64,000 nucleotides of DNA, from the NCBI GenBank assembly GCA_038108875.1, contig JAYNII010000001.1, positions 101,004 to 165,003 on the forward strand, written 5' to 3'. The number at the start of each line of letters is the position of its first letter. Positions within the stretch are counted from its first letter, which is position 1. The notes below the pieces were generated by a model that saw nothing but the letters and a program-made list of their open reading frames with translations, was not told the origin of the DNA and ran no database searches. This document shows, in pieces, positions 1 to 8,825 of this stretch. The position numbers and the translations under genes were made by a program. The stretch comes from VMDH01 sp038108875 (lineage in GTDB: Bacteria > Pseudomonadota > Gammaproteobacteria > Magnimaribacterales > D2472).

Positions 1-1349
1 ACAGTGCTAAACTTTTCTTCTGGGTTAATGATAAGAGTATAGGGATTTTCATCAATCCAGCTCTGCATCGCTAATTTAATATCTTTAGCAGAAGTTGACA
101 TAAGAGTTTCTAAATAATCTTTATAACAACCTGGATTCTTAGCATAGGTTTGACAGGTTGCAAGAATATCTGATTTTCCTCCAAATCCACCAATTCGCTG
201 AATGCCTCTTACAAATCCGGCATAGTTTTGTGTTTTAGTATTTTCTAGAAGGGTTTTATCTGGACCCTTACTTAAGAAATCCAACAGGACCTCATCCATC
301 ATTGCTTCAACGGCTTCAACGTTAGAATCAGGTGCTACATTGGCAACTAAGATAAATTGACCTGCAATCTCTCTGTCGTAGTAGAAAGCTGAAACGGAAG
401 TGGCAATTTGATTCTCATAAACAAGTTTTTTATACATTGGAGAATTTTTTCCACCTGTTAGAGTAGAGGCAGCTAAATCAAAAAATATAGCTTCATCGGT
501 TTCAGTTCCTGGAACATTCCAAACTTTATATATTCTTGATTGAGGGACGTTATCGGTCATTATTTCGCGCTTGGCTTCTTGTCTCTTTGCAACCCAGGTA
601 TCAGGTTTTGTCAGCGTAGGACCAGCAGGAATATCACCAAAGTATGTTGTAACTTTTTCTTTGGCTGTTTCTAGATCTATGTCTCCGGCAAGAACTAGAA
701 CTGCGTTGTTAGGGCCATAGTAGGTCTTAAACCAATCCTGCACATCTTCCATAGAAGCGGCATTCAAATCTTCCATATAGCCAATGGTTGACCAAGAATA
801 GGGGTGTCCCTCAGGATAAGCTCCCTTTGCTATAGTAATGAATGCTTTTCCATAAGGACTGTTTTCACCTTGTCTTTTTTCATTCTGAACAACCCCGCGT
901 TGTTCATCTAGCTTCTCTTGATCAATAACTCCTAAGATATGACCCATTCTGTCTGATTCCATCCATAGTGCTAAATCAAGAGCATTGGTCGGGACATTTT
1001 GAAAATAATTTGTTCGATCGCTGTTAGTTGTACCGTTTTGATCAGTAGAACCAATCTTTTCAAATGGCTCAAAGTACTCACTATTATAGTTTTCTGTTCC
1101 GTTGAACATTAAATGCTCAAATAAGTGTGCAAAACCTGTTTTGCCTATTTTTTCATTTTTAGATCCTACGTGATACCAAACATTAACTGCAACCATTGGG
1201 ACTTTTCTATCCTCATGAACAATGACTGTTAAGCCGTTATCTAAGGTAAAGGAATCGTATTGAATTTCAGGGATTTCATTAGCTAGAACCGAAAGATTAA
1301 AATTTAAAATTAAGCATAAGCTTAAAAGATTTAGTGAGTTTTTTTTCAT
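1..1349 (-). CDS. M16 family zinc metallopeptidase, secreted (3' end cut by window edge)
   Basis: About 449 residues are visible, reading leftwards from an ATG at 1349 and running off the window. A strong ribosome binding site (GGAGGTATCCC) lies just upstream on the minus strand. The N-terminus is a signal peptide ending near VLA at residue 23, so the protein is probably periplasmic. The inverted zinc motif HLFEH at residues 75-79 supplies two His ligands and the catalytic Glu of the M16 (pitrilysin/insulinase) family. Further in, the sequence is typical of the processing-peptidase type, which usually carries two M16 modules in about 900 residues, so roughly half the protein is missing here. 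It is divergent from the M28 peptidase gene, with a 78-base shared upstream region. Substrate unknown; peptide degradation in the periplasm is the likely role. Confidence 0.9.
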   Translation of the reverse strand, partial: MKKNSLNLLSLCLILNFNLSVLANEIPEIQYDSFTLDNGLTVIVHEDRKVPMVAVNVWYHVGSKNEKIGKTGFAHLFEHLMFNGTENYNSEYFEPFEKIGSTDQNGTTNSDRTNYFQNVPTNALDLALWMESDRMGHILGVIDQEKLDEQRGVVQNEKRQGENSPYGKAFITIAKGAYPEGHPYSWSTIGYMEDLNAASMEDVQDWFKTYYGPNNAVLVLAGDIDLETAKEKVTTYFGDIPAGPTLTKPDTWVAKRQEAKREIMTDNVPQSRIYKVWNVPGTETDEAIFFDLAASTLTGGKNSPMYKKLVYENQIATSVSAFYYDREIAGQFILVANVAPDSNVEAVEAMMDEVLLDFLSKGPDKTLLENTKTQNYAGFVRGIQRIGGFGGKSDILATCQTYAKNPGCYKDYLETLMSTSAKDIKLAMQSWIDENPYTLIINPEEKFST

Positions 1350-1427
1350 ATGGGATACCTCCATTGGCTTCGACCGTTTATTATAGTAAAAGTTCTATAT
1401 AAATGTTATTTCTCTGGAGATTTATAA

Positions 1428-3056
1428 ATGAGATTGTTTTTTCTAATTGCGAGTTTACTTTTAATAGGTTGTAACAAAGATTCTGTAAAGTTTTTAGAAT
1501 CCACTGATCAACGATTGCACAGTTGGATTAAAGACATATCCTCCGATGAGTTTCAGGGTAGGGAACCAGGAACTTTAGGTGCACAGCTTGCTAAGAACTA
1601 CATTGCTCAACAGCTCTCAAATTTAAATCTAACTCCATTATCTGGAGATTCATTTTTTTTAAAAGTGCCGACATCAAAGATTACCCTTAAAGAACAGTCC
1701 TACGCAACGATTACGTTTAGAAATCAAGACCGAAGACTTGAAACCGGTAAAGAAATTGTTTTTTGGACAAAGCATGCTGCTGAATATAAAAAAATAAGAG
1801 ATAGTGAGCTGGTATTTGTAGGTTACGGAATTGTAGCTCCTGAGTACAATTGGAATGATTACAAAGGGCTAGATGTTCGAGGCAAGACGGTTGTGATACT
1901 TATCAACGATCCAGGTTTTGAGACTGGAAATCTTCGTTTATTTAATGGTAAATCAATGACTTATTACGGTAGATGGACTTATAAATTTGAAGAAGCTGCT
2001 CGCCAAGGCGCTGCTGCAGCTATTATTTTGCATGAAGAAGAACCTGCAGCTTATCCTTGGACAGTAGTTCAAAATAGTTGGCAAGGTCCGCAATTAGATT
2101 TATTAAGAGAGGATTTGGGAGCCTCTAGGGCAACTTTAGAAGGCTGGATTCCGCATGATGTATTTGATGGCATTATTCAATACACGGGTTTTAATTATTC
2201 ATCATTAAAAGACATTGCTTTATCAGAAACATTTCAACCTTTTACCTTACGTGGTCTAAGTTTATCAACTGAAATCTACAACGAGGTTGAATACATCTCT
2301 TCTCACAATTTAGCTGCTGTTCAAAAAGGTGCTAAGTATCCAGATGAATATATTCTTTTCACTGCTCATTGGGATCATTTAGGAATTTTAGAAGGTGATT
2401 CTGCTGATGATTTGATAATGAATGGTGCGGTTGATAATGCTACTGGAGTTTCTTCAGTTCTAGAGTTTGCCTATAGATTTTCACAAAAACCCCCTGAAAG
2501 ATCGATTATTTATTTATTTGTAACTTTGGAAGAATCTGGATTGTTGGGCTCGGAATATTTTGCTGCATATCCTCCAGTCCCTCTAAATCATATAGTTGCA
2601 GGATTTAACTTTGATGGCATACAGCCTACTGGTAAGACAAATGATATGGTTGTAATTGGGTACGGAGCATCTGAATTGGAAGATTTGTTAGAGGAAGAGC
2701 TTTTAAAACAAGGAAGATACGTTAACCCTGATCCTAATCCAGAAAAAGGTTATTTTTACAGATCAGACCATATAAGTTTCGCAAAGCGCGGGGTTCCAAT
2801 GTTATACGCTGACAGCGGGTCAGACCTAGAAAATGGAGGAAGACTTGCTGGGCTTAAGATGGAGGAAGAATACCGTCTAAATTATTATCATGCGGTAGGA
2901 GATGAATACGATCCTTCTTGGAATTTAGAAGGACTTACCCAATCGATTGACACTGTGTATGCGATTTCATCTGAATTAGCAAATTCACAGGCTTGGCCAA
3001 ATTGGTATGAAGGTAACGAATTTAGAGCAATAAGAGATAGTTCAAGAACTCAGTAA
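1428..3056 (+). CDS. M28 family zinc aminopeptidase, lipoprotein with PA domain
   Basis: The 542-residue product begins with a lipoprotein signal (lipobox LIGC, Cys15), so it should be membrane anchored outside the cytoplasm. Residues about 125-260 look like the protease-associated (PA) insert seen in many M28 enzymes. The di-zinc site of the family is complete: H314 in FTAHWDH, D336 in GAVDN, the E368-E369 pair in LEES, D396 in FNFDG and H448 in RSDH. The expected activity is removal of N-terminal residues from peptides. The ATG is preceded by a GGAG site. Its divergent neighbour is an M16 peptidase, which suggests a peptide-scavenging pair. The stop overlaps the convergent ctlX gene by 7 bases. 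Confidence 0.9.
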   Translation: MRLFFLIASLLLIGCNKDSVKFLESTDQRLHSWIKDISSDEFQGREPGTLGAQLAKNYIAQQLSNLNLTPLSGDSFFLKVPTSKITLKEQSYATITFRNQDRRLETGKEIVFWTKHAAEYKKIRDSELVFVGYGIVAPEYNWNDYKGLDVRGKTVVILINDPGFETGNLRLFNGKSMTYYGRWTYKFEEAARQGAAAAIILHEEEPAAYPWTVVQNSWQGPQLDLLREDLGASRATLEGWIPHDVFDGIIQYTGFNYSSLKDIALSETFQPFTLRGLSLSTEIYNEVEYISSHNLAAVQKGAKYPDEYILFTAHWDHLGILEGDSADDLIMNGAVDNATGVSSVLEFAYRFSQKPPERSIIYLFVTLEESGLLGSEYFAAYPPVPLNHIVAGFNFDGIQPTGKTNDMVVIGYGASELEDLLEEELLKQGRYVNPDPNPEKGYFYRSDHISFAKRGVPMLYADSGSDLENGGRLAGLKMEEEYRLNYYHAVGDEYDPSWNLEGLTQSIDTVYAISSELANSQAWPNWYEGNEFRAIRDSSRTQ

Positions 3057-3919
3057 AGCTCTTGCACCATGCATCTTGCTGAACCGCCGCCTATTTTCTC
3101 GATATTGTCTAAGTCGACAACAAGTAATTTAGAGTAATATTCGTTTAGTATTAAAAGCTGTTCTTTTGATAGGACTGAATTGGCGCTTTTAGACATCAAT
3201 AATAACAACTCATTGTTTTTATTTTGCACTTCAAGCATATTTCCACAAAATGCTTCAAGCTGAGTTTTAGAAAAATTTATTATTCTTCTGTTTTGCTCAA
3301 TTTTATTTTTAACTAAATTTAGATCTTGGGGATGAATTACGTCTAGGCAAATTCCAGCTATAGAAGTACCGATCCACATTACTACGTTGGTATGATAAAT
3401 CGGCTTATCTGCAAAAGATGAGCTAAAGGAAACCAGTTCAAACCCCTTTTTCTTAGACCAATCTTTTGCTAGGTCAAGATTCGAGCGTGAGGATATTGAG
3501 CAATAGGCAATGTTGTTTATCCTATCCATAACCAAGGAGCTAGTACTCTCAAGAGCAATCCCTTTTAACTCTTCTTCTGCAAAATCTATGTCTATATGGT
3601 ATTTGCTTAGTAGCTTAGTTAAGCTTGGATTATTTCTTTCTATTTTTCTATTCGGGGCTTCCATTGCAAATAGATCTAAGGTTTTATCTCTGTAAGTGGT
3701 AAACCAATTCGGAAAAATTGCATCTGGAGCATTTTCGATAGCTTGAAATTCAACAATATCAACTCCTGAATCAGTTAATGTTTGTCTCATAGCATGCCAT
3801 TCACTATGACAATTAGCTCGGTTTCCAGATTTTTTTTGAAATACATTAGTTAGGGCAGTTTGATTATTGGGTCCAAAATAATCTGGCCTTACCATGACTA
3901 ACTTTGAAGTAGATTGCAT
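3050..3919 (-). CDS. ctlX: CtlX-like amidinotransferase-fold hydrolase (citrulline/arginine metabolism)
   Basis: This 289-residue protein has the layout of the guanidino-modifying (pentein) superfamily, closest to the citrulline-utilization hydrolase CtlX subgroup. The N-terminus has the typical VMVRPDYFG start. Likely catalytic positions are the acidic/amide residues around N71 (FPNWF) and E124 (ALEST), H176 in YHTN, and the nucleophile C283 in GSARCMV near the C-terminus. The family hydrolyses or transfers guanidino/ureido groups of arginine-like substrates. The exact substrate cannot be read from sequence. It is transcribed away from the tRNA-Arg gene and converges on the M28 peptidase gene. 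Confidence 0.75.
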   Translation of the reverse strand: MQSTSKLVMVRPDYFGPNNQTALTNVFQKKSGNRANCHSEWHAMRQTLTDSGVDIVEFQAIENAPDAIFPNWFTTYRDKTLDLFAMEAPNRKIERNNPSLTKLLSKYHIDIDFAEEELKGIALESTSSLVMDRINNIAYCSISSRSNLDLAKDWSKKKGFELVSFSSSFADKPIYHTNVVMWIGTSIAGICLDVIHPQDLNLVKNKIEQNRRIINFSKTQLEAFCGNMLEVQNKNNELLLLMSKSANSVLSKEQLLILNEYYSKLLVVDLDNIEKIGGGSARCMVQELY

Positions 3920-3933
3920 ACAGTTAATTTTAG

Positions 3934-4010
3934 TGGCGCGCCCGGAGAGGTTCGAACTCCCGACCCCCAGGTTCGTAGCCTGGTACTCTATCCAGCTGAG
4001 CTACGGGCGC
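3934..4010 (-). tRNA. tRNA-Arg (anticodon ACG)
   Basis: The minus strand folds as a 77-nt tRNA with an encoded CCA. The acceptor stem is GCGCCCG paired with CGGGCGC and G as discriminator base. The D arm contains TAGCTCAGCTGGATAGA, the anticodon loop is CTACGAA on a CCAGG/CCTGG stem, and the T arm has GTTCGAACC. The anticodon ACG reads CGN arginine codons after deamination of A34. No integrase or repeated tRNA end is present next to it. Confidence 0.97.
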
Positions 4011-4071
4011 ATTAGGGTATTTTAATCAAAAGAATCCGTATAAGATATCTGTTGAGACCACTATAACCTTC

Positions 4072-5418
4072 ATGATTTCAAACGATAAGATCTCTAAACT
4101 TTCAAAGATTAGTTATATCTCACTTACTTTTCCATCTTCTGCAGCGGCAATGCCAATTGTTGTATATATCTTGCCATACTATGCAGATAACTTAGGTCTT
4201 GGGTTATCTATCGTTGGGTTAATTTTCTTTCTTGGTAGGATGCTGGATGTTTTTACTGACCCTATTATGGGCTACTTAATTGATAAATATCCCTCTAGAT
4301 GGGGTAAACACAAGCATTGGATTGCAGCCTCTATTCCTTTTTTAATGATCTCAATATATTTAATATATTTACCAAACGAATCTTTGGTTAGTCCGACTTA
4401 TCTTTTTTTGAGTTTATTCTTAGCCTATCTAGGATTTACTCTTTTGTTTGTAACTCAACTTTCTTGGTCTGTTGTTCTTGCTCCATCCTACGATGAGAGA
4501 ACCCGATTACTGACTGCAAGAGAGTTGTTTTCTCTAATTTCCATGTTAATTATTATTGCTCTACCTGCATTAATTGAAATCTATACCTCTAGCCTTAATG
4601 CCAAAATTCAATCTATCGGTATAACATCATTATTACTCATTCCTATTATTGTAATAGCTGCTTTATTTTTAGTTCCTGATAAGACTGATGCAATTACCGA
4701 GAGGGCTAGGGTAACTGCTGGAGAAATGCTTCGCACAGTTCTTAATGATAAAAACCTTTCTAGGCTTGTATTTGCAAATCTCTTTTTAGCTTTCTCTCAA
4801 AGTCTTGTTGGCGCATTGTCCGTTATTGTATTCAACACTATTTTTGAATTACCAGAGTATTCTGCTCGAGCAACTTTGTTGTATTTCGTTATGGGTGCTG
4901 TGGGTCTTTTCTTTTTTAGAGGTTTAAGTCTTAAGACTTCTAAACATTTTTCTGCCTCCGTCTGTCTTACGTATGGAGCAATTATAGTTTTGCTAGCTTG
5001 GATAATTTCTCCTTATGTTATTGGGACTAAATACTCAGTTTACTTATTGTTTGCATTTACATTCTTTTACGGATTATCTTTTGCTGGAGCAACCCCATTG
5101 ATCATGGCTATGGTTGGAGATGTATCTGAAATGCAAGAGAAAGCAAGTGGTTATAGTAAAAGTGGAGCTGTATATGCATACGTAACAACTATAGCAAAAA
5201 TTGGTTTTTCGTTAGCTGCAGCAATACCTTATATTGTTTTGGAAAGGTTTGTTGGTTTTGAAGTTTCTTTAGGGGCAAATAACTCTGAATTCAGCAAAAC
5301 TATTCTATGGAACATATACATGTTGGTTCCATTTTTTGGATACGCACTCTCAGCATTTATGATTTATTCTCACCCCCATTCTCGAGATAAAGTTTCTCAG
5401 TTTAGAGGTACGCAATGA
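4072..5418 (+). CDS. MFS transporter, GPH (glycoside-pentoside-hexuronide:cation symporter) type
   Basis: The 448-residue protein is almost entirely hydrophobic, with about 12 predicted membrane segments. Residues 57-82 carry the MelB/GPH signature: D59 and D63 in MLDVFTDP, then D71 and RWGKHKHW. In this family these residues bind Na+ or H+ and the sugar-like substrate. The transported compound is not predictable. Its stop codon overlaps the start of the rubredoxin gene (ATGA), and a second MFS gene follows, so the three are probably co-transcribed. The start is the first ATG after the tRNA upstream region; no clear ribosome binding site precedes it. Confidence 0.85.
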   Translation: MISNDKISKLSKISYISLTFPSSAAAMPIVVYILPYYADNLGLGLSIVGLIFFLGRMLDVFTDPIMGYLIDKYPSRWGKHKHWIAASIPFLMISIYLIYLPNESLVSPTYLFLSLFLAYLGFTLLFVTQLSWSVVLAPSYDERTRLLTARELFSLISMLIIIALPALIEIYTSSLNAKIQSIGITSLLLIPIIVIAALFLVPDKTDAITERARVTAGEMLRTVLNDKNLSRLVFANLFLAFSQSLVGALSVIVFNTIFELPEYSARATLLYFVMGAVGLFFFRGLSLKTSKHFSASVCLTYGAIIVLLAWIISPYVIGTKYSVYLLFAFTFFYGLSFAGATPLIMAMVGDVSEMQEKASGYSKSGAVYAYVTTIAKIGFSLAAAIPYIVLERFVGFEVSLGANNSEFSKTILWNIYMLVPFFGYALSAFMIYSHPHSRDKVSQFRGTQ

Positions 5419-5585
5419 ATTACCGAAGATATGAGTGTGTAATCTGTGGGTATATTTATGATGAAGCACTTGGAATTCCTGAGGAGGGAATTAAACCCGG
5501 CACTCTTTGGCAAGATATTCCTGATGACTGGGTTTGTCCTGATTGCGGTGTAAGCAAGTATGATTTTGAACTCATAAATGACTAG
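5415..5585 (+). CDS. Rubredoxin
   Basis: A 56-residue protein with the two rubredoxin knuckles CVICGY (Cys8, Cys11) and CPDCGV (Cys41, Cys44), which hold one Fe(SCys)4 centre. The intervening PDDWVCP stretch is diagnostic. Rubredoxins carry single electrons in the cytoplasm, for example to alkane hydroxylases or peroxide-removing enzymes. The gene is squeezed between two transporter genes: its ATG overlaps the stop of the upstream one by 4 bases and its end overlaps the next start by 8 bases. No rubredoxin reductase or alkane hydroxylase is in the window, so its partner is unknown. Confidence 0.95.
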   Translation: MNYRRYECVICGYIYDEALGIPEEGIKPGTLWQDIPDDWVCPDCGVSKYDFELIND

Positions 5586-6876
5586 AAAAAGCTACAGATC
5601 ATTTGCTTTAATTTTATTAACCATTGTGTATGGCTTTAATTTTATTGATCGACAGATTATGGGAATACTTGCGCCTTTTATTCAAGAAGATTTAAATCTA
5701 ACAAATACTCAACTGGGTTTATTAATTGGGTTTGCCTTTGCAGTATTTTATACATTAACTGCTATACCAATTGCTTGGCTTGCTGACAAATTCAGTAGAG
5801 TAAATATCTTAGCCATTGCTCTAGCTACATGGAGTGGATTTACGGCATTGACAGGTTTAGCCAATAACTTTATCCAAATTGGTCTTGCAAGAATGGGGGT
5901 TGGAATTGGAGAGGCTGGAGGCAGCCCGCCGTCCCATTCGATTATTTCAGATCTGTATTCAAAAGAAGAAAGAGCAAGCGCTCTTGGCGTATACTCTATG
6001 GGAATACCTTTTGGGATAATGGCAGCATTTTTTGCTACCGCAGCAATTATGGGTCCTGGGAGCGAAGATGTAGATTGGAGAAGAATTTTTATCTTTTTAG
6101 GCATCGCAGGCTTAGTTTTAGCATTAATTGTTAAGTTAATTTTGCAAGAACCTATGAGAGGAGCCATGGAGTCTTCAAATAGATCATCAATGGAGAGGGC
6201 TCCTTTTATTGATTCTTTGAAAATACTTTTAAAGATACCATCATGGTGGGCCATGTGTTTTGGAATAGCATTTGGTTCGTTTGTTTCATATGCAAAGGGT
6301 GGATTTCAAACAAAATTTTTAGTAACACTTGATCCTGCATTTGACTTTCAAACCCTAGTTATATTGCTTGGAATAATTAACGGGACTACCTATGCAGGTG
6401 GTGCATTTTTTGGAGCTAGACTTGCAGATAAATGGGGCAGAAAAGATGTCAGAGCATACGGATGGTTGCCTGCTATTTCAATTGCATTATGTTTACCAAT
6501 TGGAGTTTTAGCCTGGTGGGCTCCTACAGTCCAAATGAATTTATTCTTTACTACTCTCTTTTTGCTCTTAATTGGAATCTACCTCGGACCATGTTTTGCA
6601 ATAGCACAAACTCTCGCACCAATTCACATGAGAGCAATGTCGACTGCTTTATTCTTTTTTATTTTGAATATGATTGCTCTGGGCGGAGGTCCAACTTTTG
6701 CAGGTTGGCTGATTGATGAATTTGCAGTTTATTACAATGAGTTAGATTCTATGAGATTTGCTATGTCAGCTACCGCATTAATTTTTATTTTATCTATTTT
6801 AAGTTTCGTGATAGTAAGCAAAACGTTACCTCAGGATTGGAGAGAGGCTGAATTGAGGAACTCTGATATTACATAA
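5578..6876 (+). CDS. MFS transporter, spinster-like type
   Basis: The 432-residue product has about 12 membrane segments. It opens with the NFIDRQIMG motif (residues 21-29) and the GEAGGSPPS motif (111-119) common to spinster-type and related bacterial MFS carriers of lipids and organic acids. An MFS loop motif (LADKFSR) follows segment 2. It starts inside the end of the rubredoxin gene. Members often sit in marine or soil clusters for steroid, terpenoid or aromatic breakdown. The neighbouring Rieske oxygenase and SDR genes fit an uptake role for such a compound, but this is inference. Confidence 0.85.
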   Translation: MTRKSYRSFALILLTIVYGFNFIDRQIMGILAPFIQEDLNLTNTQLGLLIGFAFAVFYTLTAIPIAWLADKFSRVNILAIALATWSGFTALTGLANNFIQIGLARMGVGIGEAGGSPPSHSIISDLYSKEERASALGVYSMGIPFGIMAAFFATAAIMGPGSEDVDWRRIFIFLGIAGLVLALIVKLILQEPMRGAMESSNRSSMERAPFIDSLKILLKIPSWWAMCFGIAFGSFVSYAKGGFQTKFLVTLDPAFDFQTLVILLGIINGTTYAGGAFFGARLADKWGRKDVRAYGWLPAISIALCLPIGVLAWWAPTVQMNLFFTTLFLLLIGIYLGPCFAIAQTLAPIHMRAMSTALFFFILNMIALGGGPTFAGWLIDEFAVYYNELDSMRFAMSATALIFILSILSFVIVSKTLPQDWREAELRNSDIT

Positions 6877-6896
6877 TAAAGTTTTTTCTCTATTCC

Positions 6897-7859
6897 TTAG
6901 CTAGTTTTATAAAAGCTGGAATAGTGCTTTCTAAATTGAGCAATAGGTCCATCTTTGTCGCATAGTACTGGTTTATCAGCATACTTCTTATGTTCCCAGA
7001 TAGGAATATCCTCTTTAACTTGTTTATCAATATCAGCAATTATTGCAGCGGACACGCCTCCAACTGGAGTTTTACCATTAACTTTTTTTTGTAAAAAGAA
7101 GAATCTTGTAATGCATTTTTCTGACTCGACAGGAGTTGTCATTCCAAGGAGTAATGTATCGCAAATACCTTCAAATTTTGTAGCGCTATCACCTGGTCCA
7201 TTTGAAAATGCAGTAATTTTACCCTTGATTGTGCCTCTGGGAGTTTCCATGTCAGCTCTCTGGATTGATGTTCTCTTCTGATCTTGATATGAAACTTCAA
7301 ATTCAGGATAACTCACAACTCCATGGACGTATTTAAAATGTGCGGCATCAACAGCATTTTCTGCCATATCTTGAATGTGACATTTAATATCGTATTCAAA
7401 GGCAACAAACTCATCTGCCCATTCAGGGTCATCGATTTCAGAGTGAATCGTAACCTCATAGAGGGGATTTATACCATCAGGGTGATACCAGGCATAAATC
7501 AAATTATTAGCTTCAACAGTAGGGTACCTAAAAATTCTTACTTCCTGAGCTTTTGGAGGAATTTTGGTTGCATAAGGAATTTCACTAATGGTTCCATTCG
7601 TTTTCCATCTCCAGGCATGAAAAGGACATTCGATGCAATTGTCACGAACAATGCCTCCATGTCCCAAATGAGCACCAAGATGAGGACAGTATGCATCTAG
7701 CATGGCTACTTCACCATTTTCACCTCTAAAAAGTACTTGATCTTGTCCAAAATACCTAACTGCCTTCACTTGGCCCTTAGTTAAGTTAGCGCTGGTATCT
7801 ACACAATACCAACCAAAAGGAATGGGTAACGGGTATCTTTTGTTTTCAAATTCGCTCAT
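6897..7859 (-). CDS. Rieske non-heme iron oxygenase, KshA-like
   Basis: This 320-residue protein has an N-terminal Rieske [2Fe-2S] domain with CPHLGAH (Cys58, His60) and CPFHAW (Cys78, His81). The C-terminal catalytic domain has His174 and His179 in the segment DMAENAVDAAHFKYVHG, the usual mononuclear iron ligands. The start (PFGWYCV, then VRYFGQDQVLFRGE) and the AYCPHLGAHLGHGG block resemble the oxygenase component of 3-ketosteroid 9-alpha-hydroxylase. The substrate is therefore plausibly a steroid or another polycyclic compound. No KshB-type reductase is adjacent. It overlaps the upstream amidohydrolase-like gene by 4 bases and is the last gene of a minus-strand operon. Confidence 0.85.
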   Translation of the reverse strand: MSEFENKRYPLPIPFGWYCVDTSANLTKGQVKAVRYFGQDQVLFRGENGEVAMLDAYCPHLGAHLGHGGIVRDNCIECPFHAWRWKTNGTISEIPYATKIPPKAQEVRIFRYPTVEANNLIYAWYHPDGINPLYEVTIHSEIDDPEWADEFVAFEYDIKCHIQDMAENAVDAAHFKYVHGVVSYPEFEVSYQDQKRTSIQRADMETPRGTIKGKITAFSNGPGDSATKFEGICDTLLLGMTTPVESEKCITRFFFLQKKVNGKTPVGGVSAAIIADIDKQVKEDIPIWEHKKYADKPVLCDKDGPIAQFRKHYSSFYKTS

Positions 7860-8725
7860 AGTTTTAAAAGTTTTTTAGCATTTTCACCAAGGAATTTTGG
7901 CCAAACATCATGATTAAAATCTACTTTAGGAAGATCTTCAAATATTCTTTCAAGTGAAAGCCCCATGGGAAAATACCCAGCATAAAGAATTTTGTCTGAA
8001 CCTCTTGTATTTGCATAGTTGATGATTGCTTTGGGGTAATGCTTTGGAGCAAATGCGCTAGTTGAGTAATATAAATTAGGATATTTGAGCATTAATTTTA
8101 CTGCTAAATCTACCCACGGTTCTGCACCATGTCTCATAACAAATTTCAATTCAGGGAAGAACCAACAAACCTCATCAATTAACTCAACTTTTTGAGGAGC
8201 CATTGGAATTCTTGGTCCAGGAACTCCCACGCAGCAAAAGAAGGGAATATCTAATTCTATGCATGTTTCATAAATGGGGTGCCATTTGGAATTGTTGATA
8301 GGGATTTGTGGATACATACCAGCTGGAAAGGCACTTACCGCTTTTATGTTATATTTTTTATGTAGTTCTTTGATTCTAGAAGCTTCTTTGTCACTTTCAT
8401 TAGGGTTTACAGGGAGATCAAAAATAAACCTGTCAGGGTGATTTTGCTGTGCATAAATTTTAGTTTCAGATGACTCATGAAATCCAACCATGGCAATGTC
8501 AATGAAATGTTTATCCATTTGATCTAAAGTGTATTTCACATAATCATCATGTGAACCTGTTTCAGGAATATCTTTAAACATGTATTGTGCTGGCATTTTA
8601 AAAAGTTTCTTAGACTCTTCATCTCTAAGCAATGGTTCCATAAAGGAATACCACTCTGAACGATCCTCGCTTTCAGGAATACCTAACATTAGATCAACGG
8701 TAAAGATCTCTTTATTGAAACTCAT
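7856..8725 (-). CDS. Amidohydrolase-2-like protein with degenerate metal site
   Basis: The 289-residue protein has the overall pattern of COG2159 (amidohydrolase_2) TIM-barrel proteins, including the VMRHGAEPW segment and a C-terminal FLGENAKKLL helix typical of the family. The expected metal motifs are not there: the N-terminal HxH is replaced by DLML, the strand normally ending in a metal His reads CVGVPGP, and the late GSDYP motif reads YAGYFP. It may be a decarboxylase- or hydrolase-like protein that no longer binds metal in the usual way, or a divergent subfamily. It is co-transcribed with the Rieske gene through an ATGA overlap. Confidence 0.7.
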   Translation of the reverse strand: MSFNKEIFTVDLMLGIPESEDRSEWYSFMEPLLRDEESKKLFKMPAQYMFKDIPETGSHDDYVKYTLDQMDKHFIDIAMVGFHESSETKIYAQQNHPDRFIFDLPVNPNESDKEASRIKELHKKYNIKAVSAFPAGMYPQIPINNSKWHPIYETCIELDIPFFCCVGVPGPRIPMAPQKVELIDEVCWFFPELKFVMRHGAEPWVDLAVKLMLKYPNLYYSTSAFAPKHYPKAIINYANTRGSDKILYAGYFPMGLSLERIFEDLPKVDFNHDVWPKFLGENAKKLLKL

Positions 8726-8825
8726 ATATAGATTTTAACCATTTAAAGTTTAATATCAGTGAAATGAGAAAAAAAGATCAAAAAAATAATTGAAGAGTTG
8801 ACGAAAGAAAATCTCACGTTACTCA

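Noticed and set aside
3934..4010. tRNA-Arg as an attachment site of an integrated island
   Set aside because: No integrase and no repeated tRNA 3' end is seen in the flanking accessory genes.
5748..6254. Minus-strand open frame of 168 codons inside the spinster-like MFS gene
   Set aside because: It is the reverse of a clear membrane protein, has no recognisable domain or ribosome binding site, and overlaps it fully.
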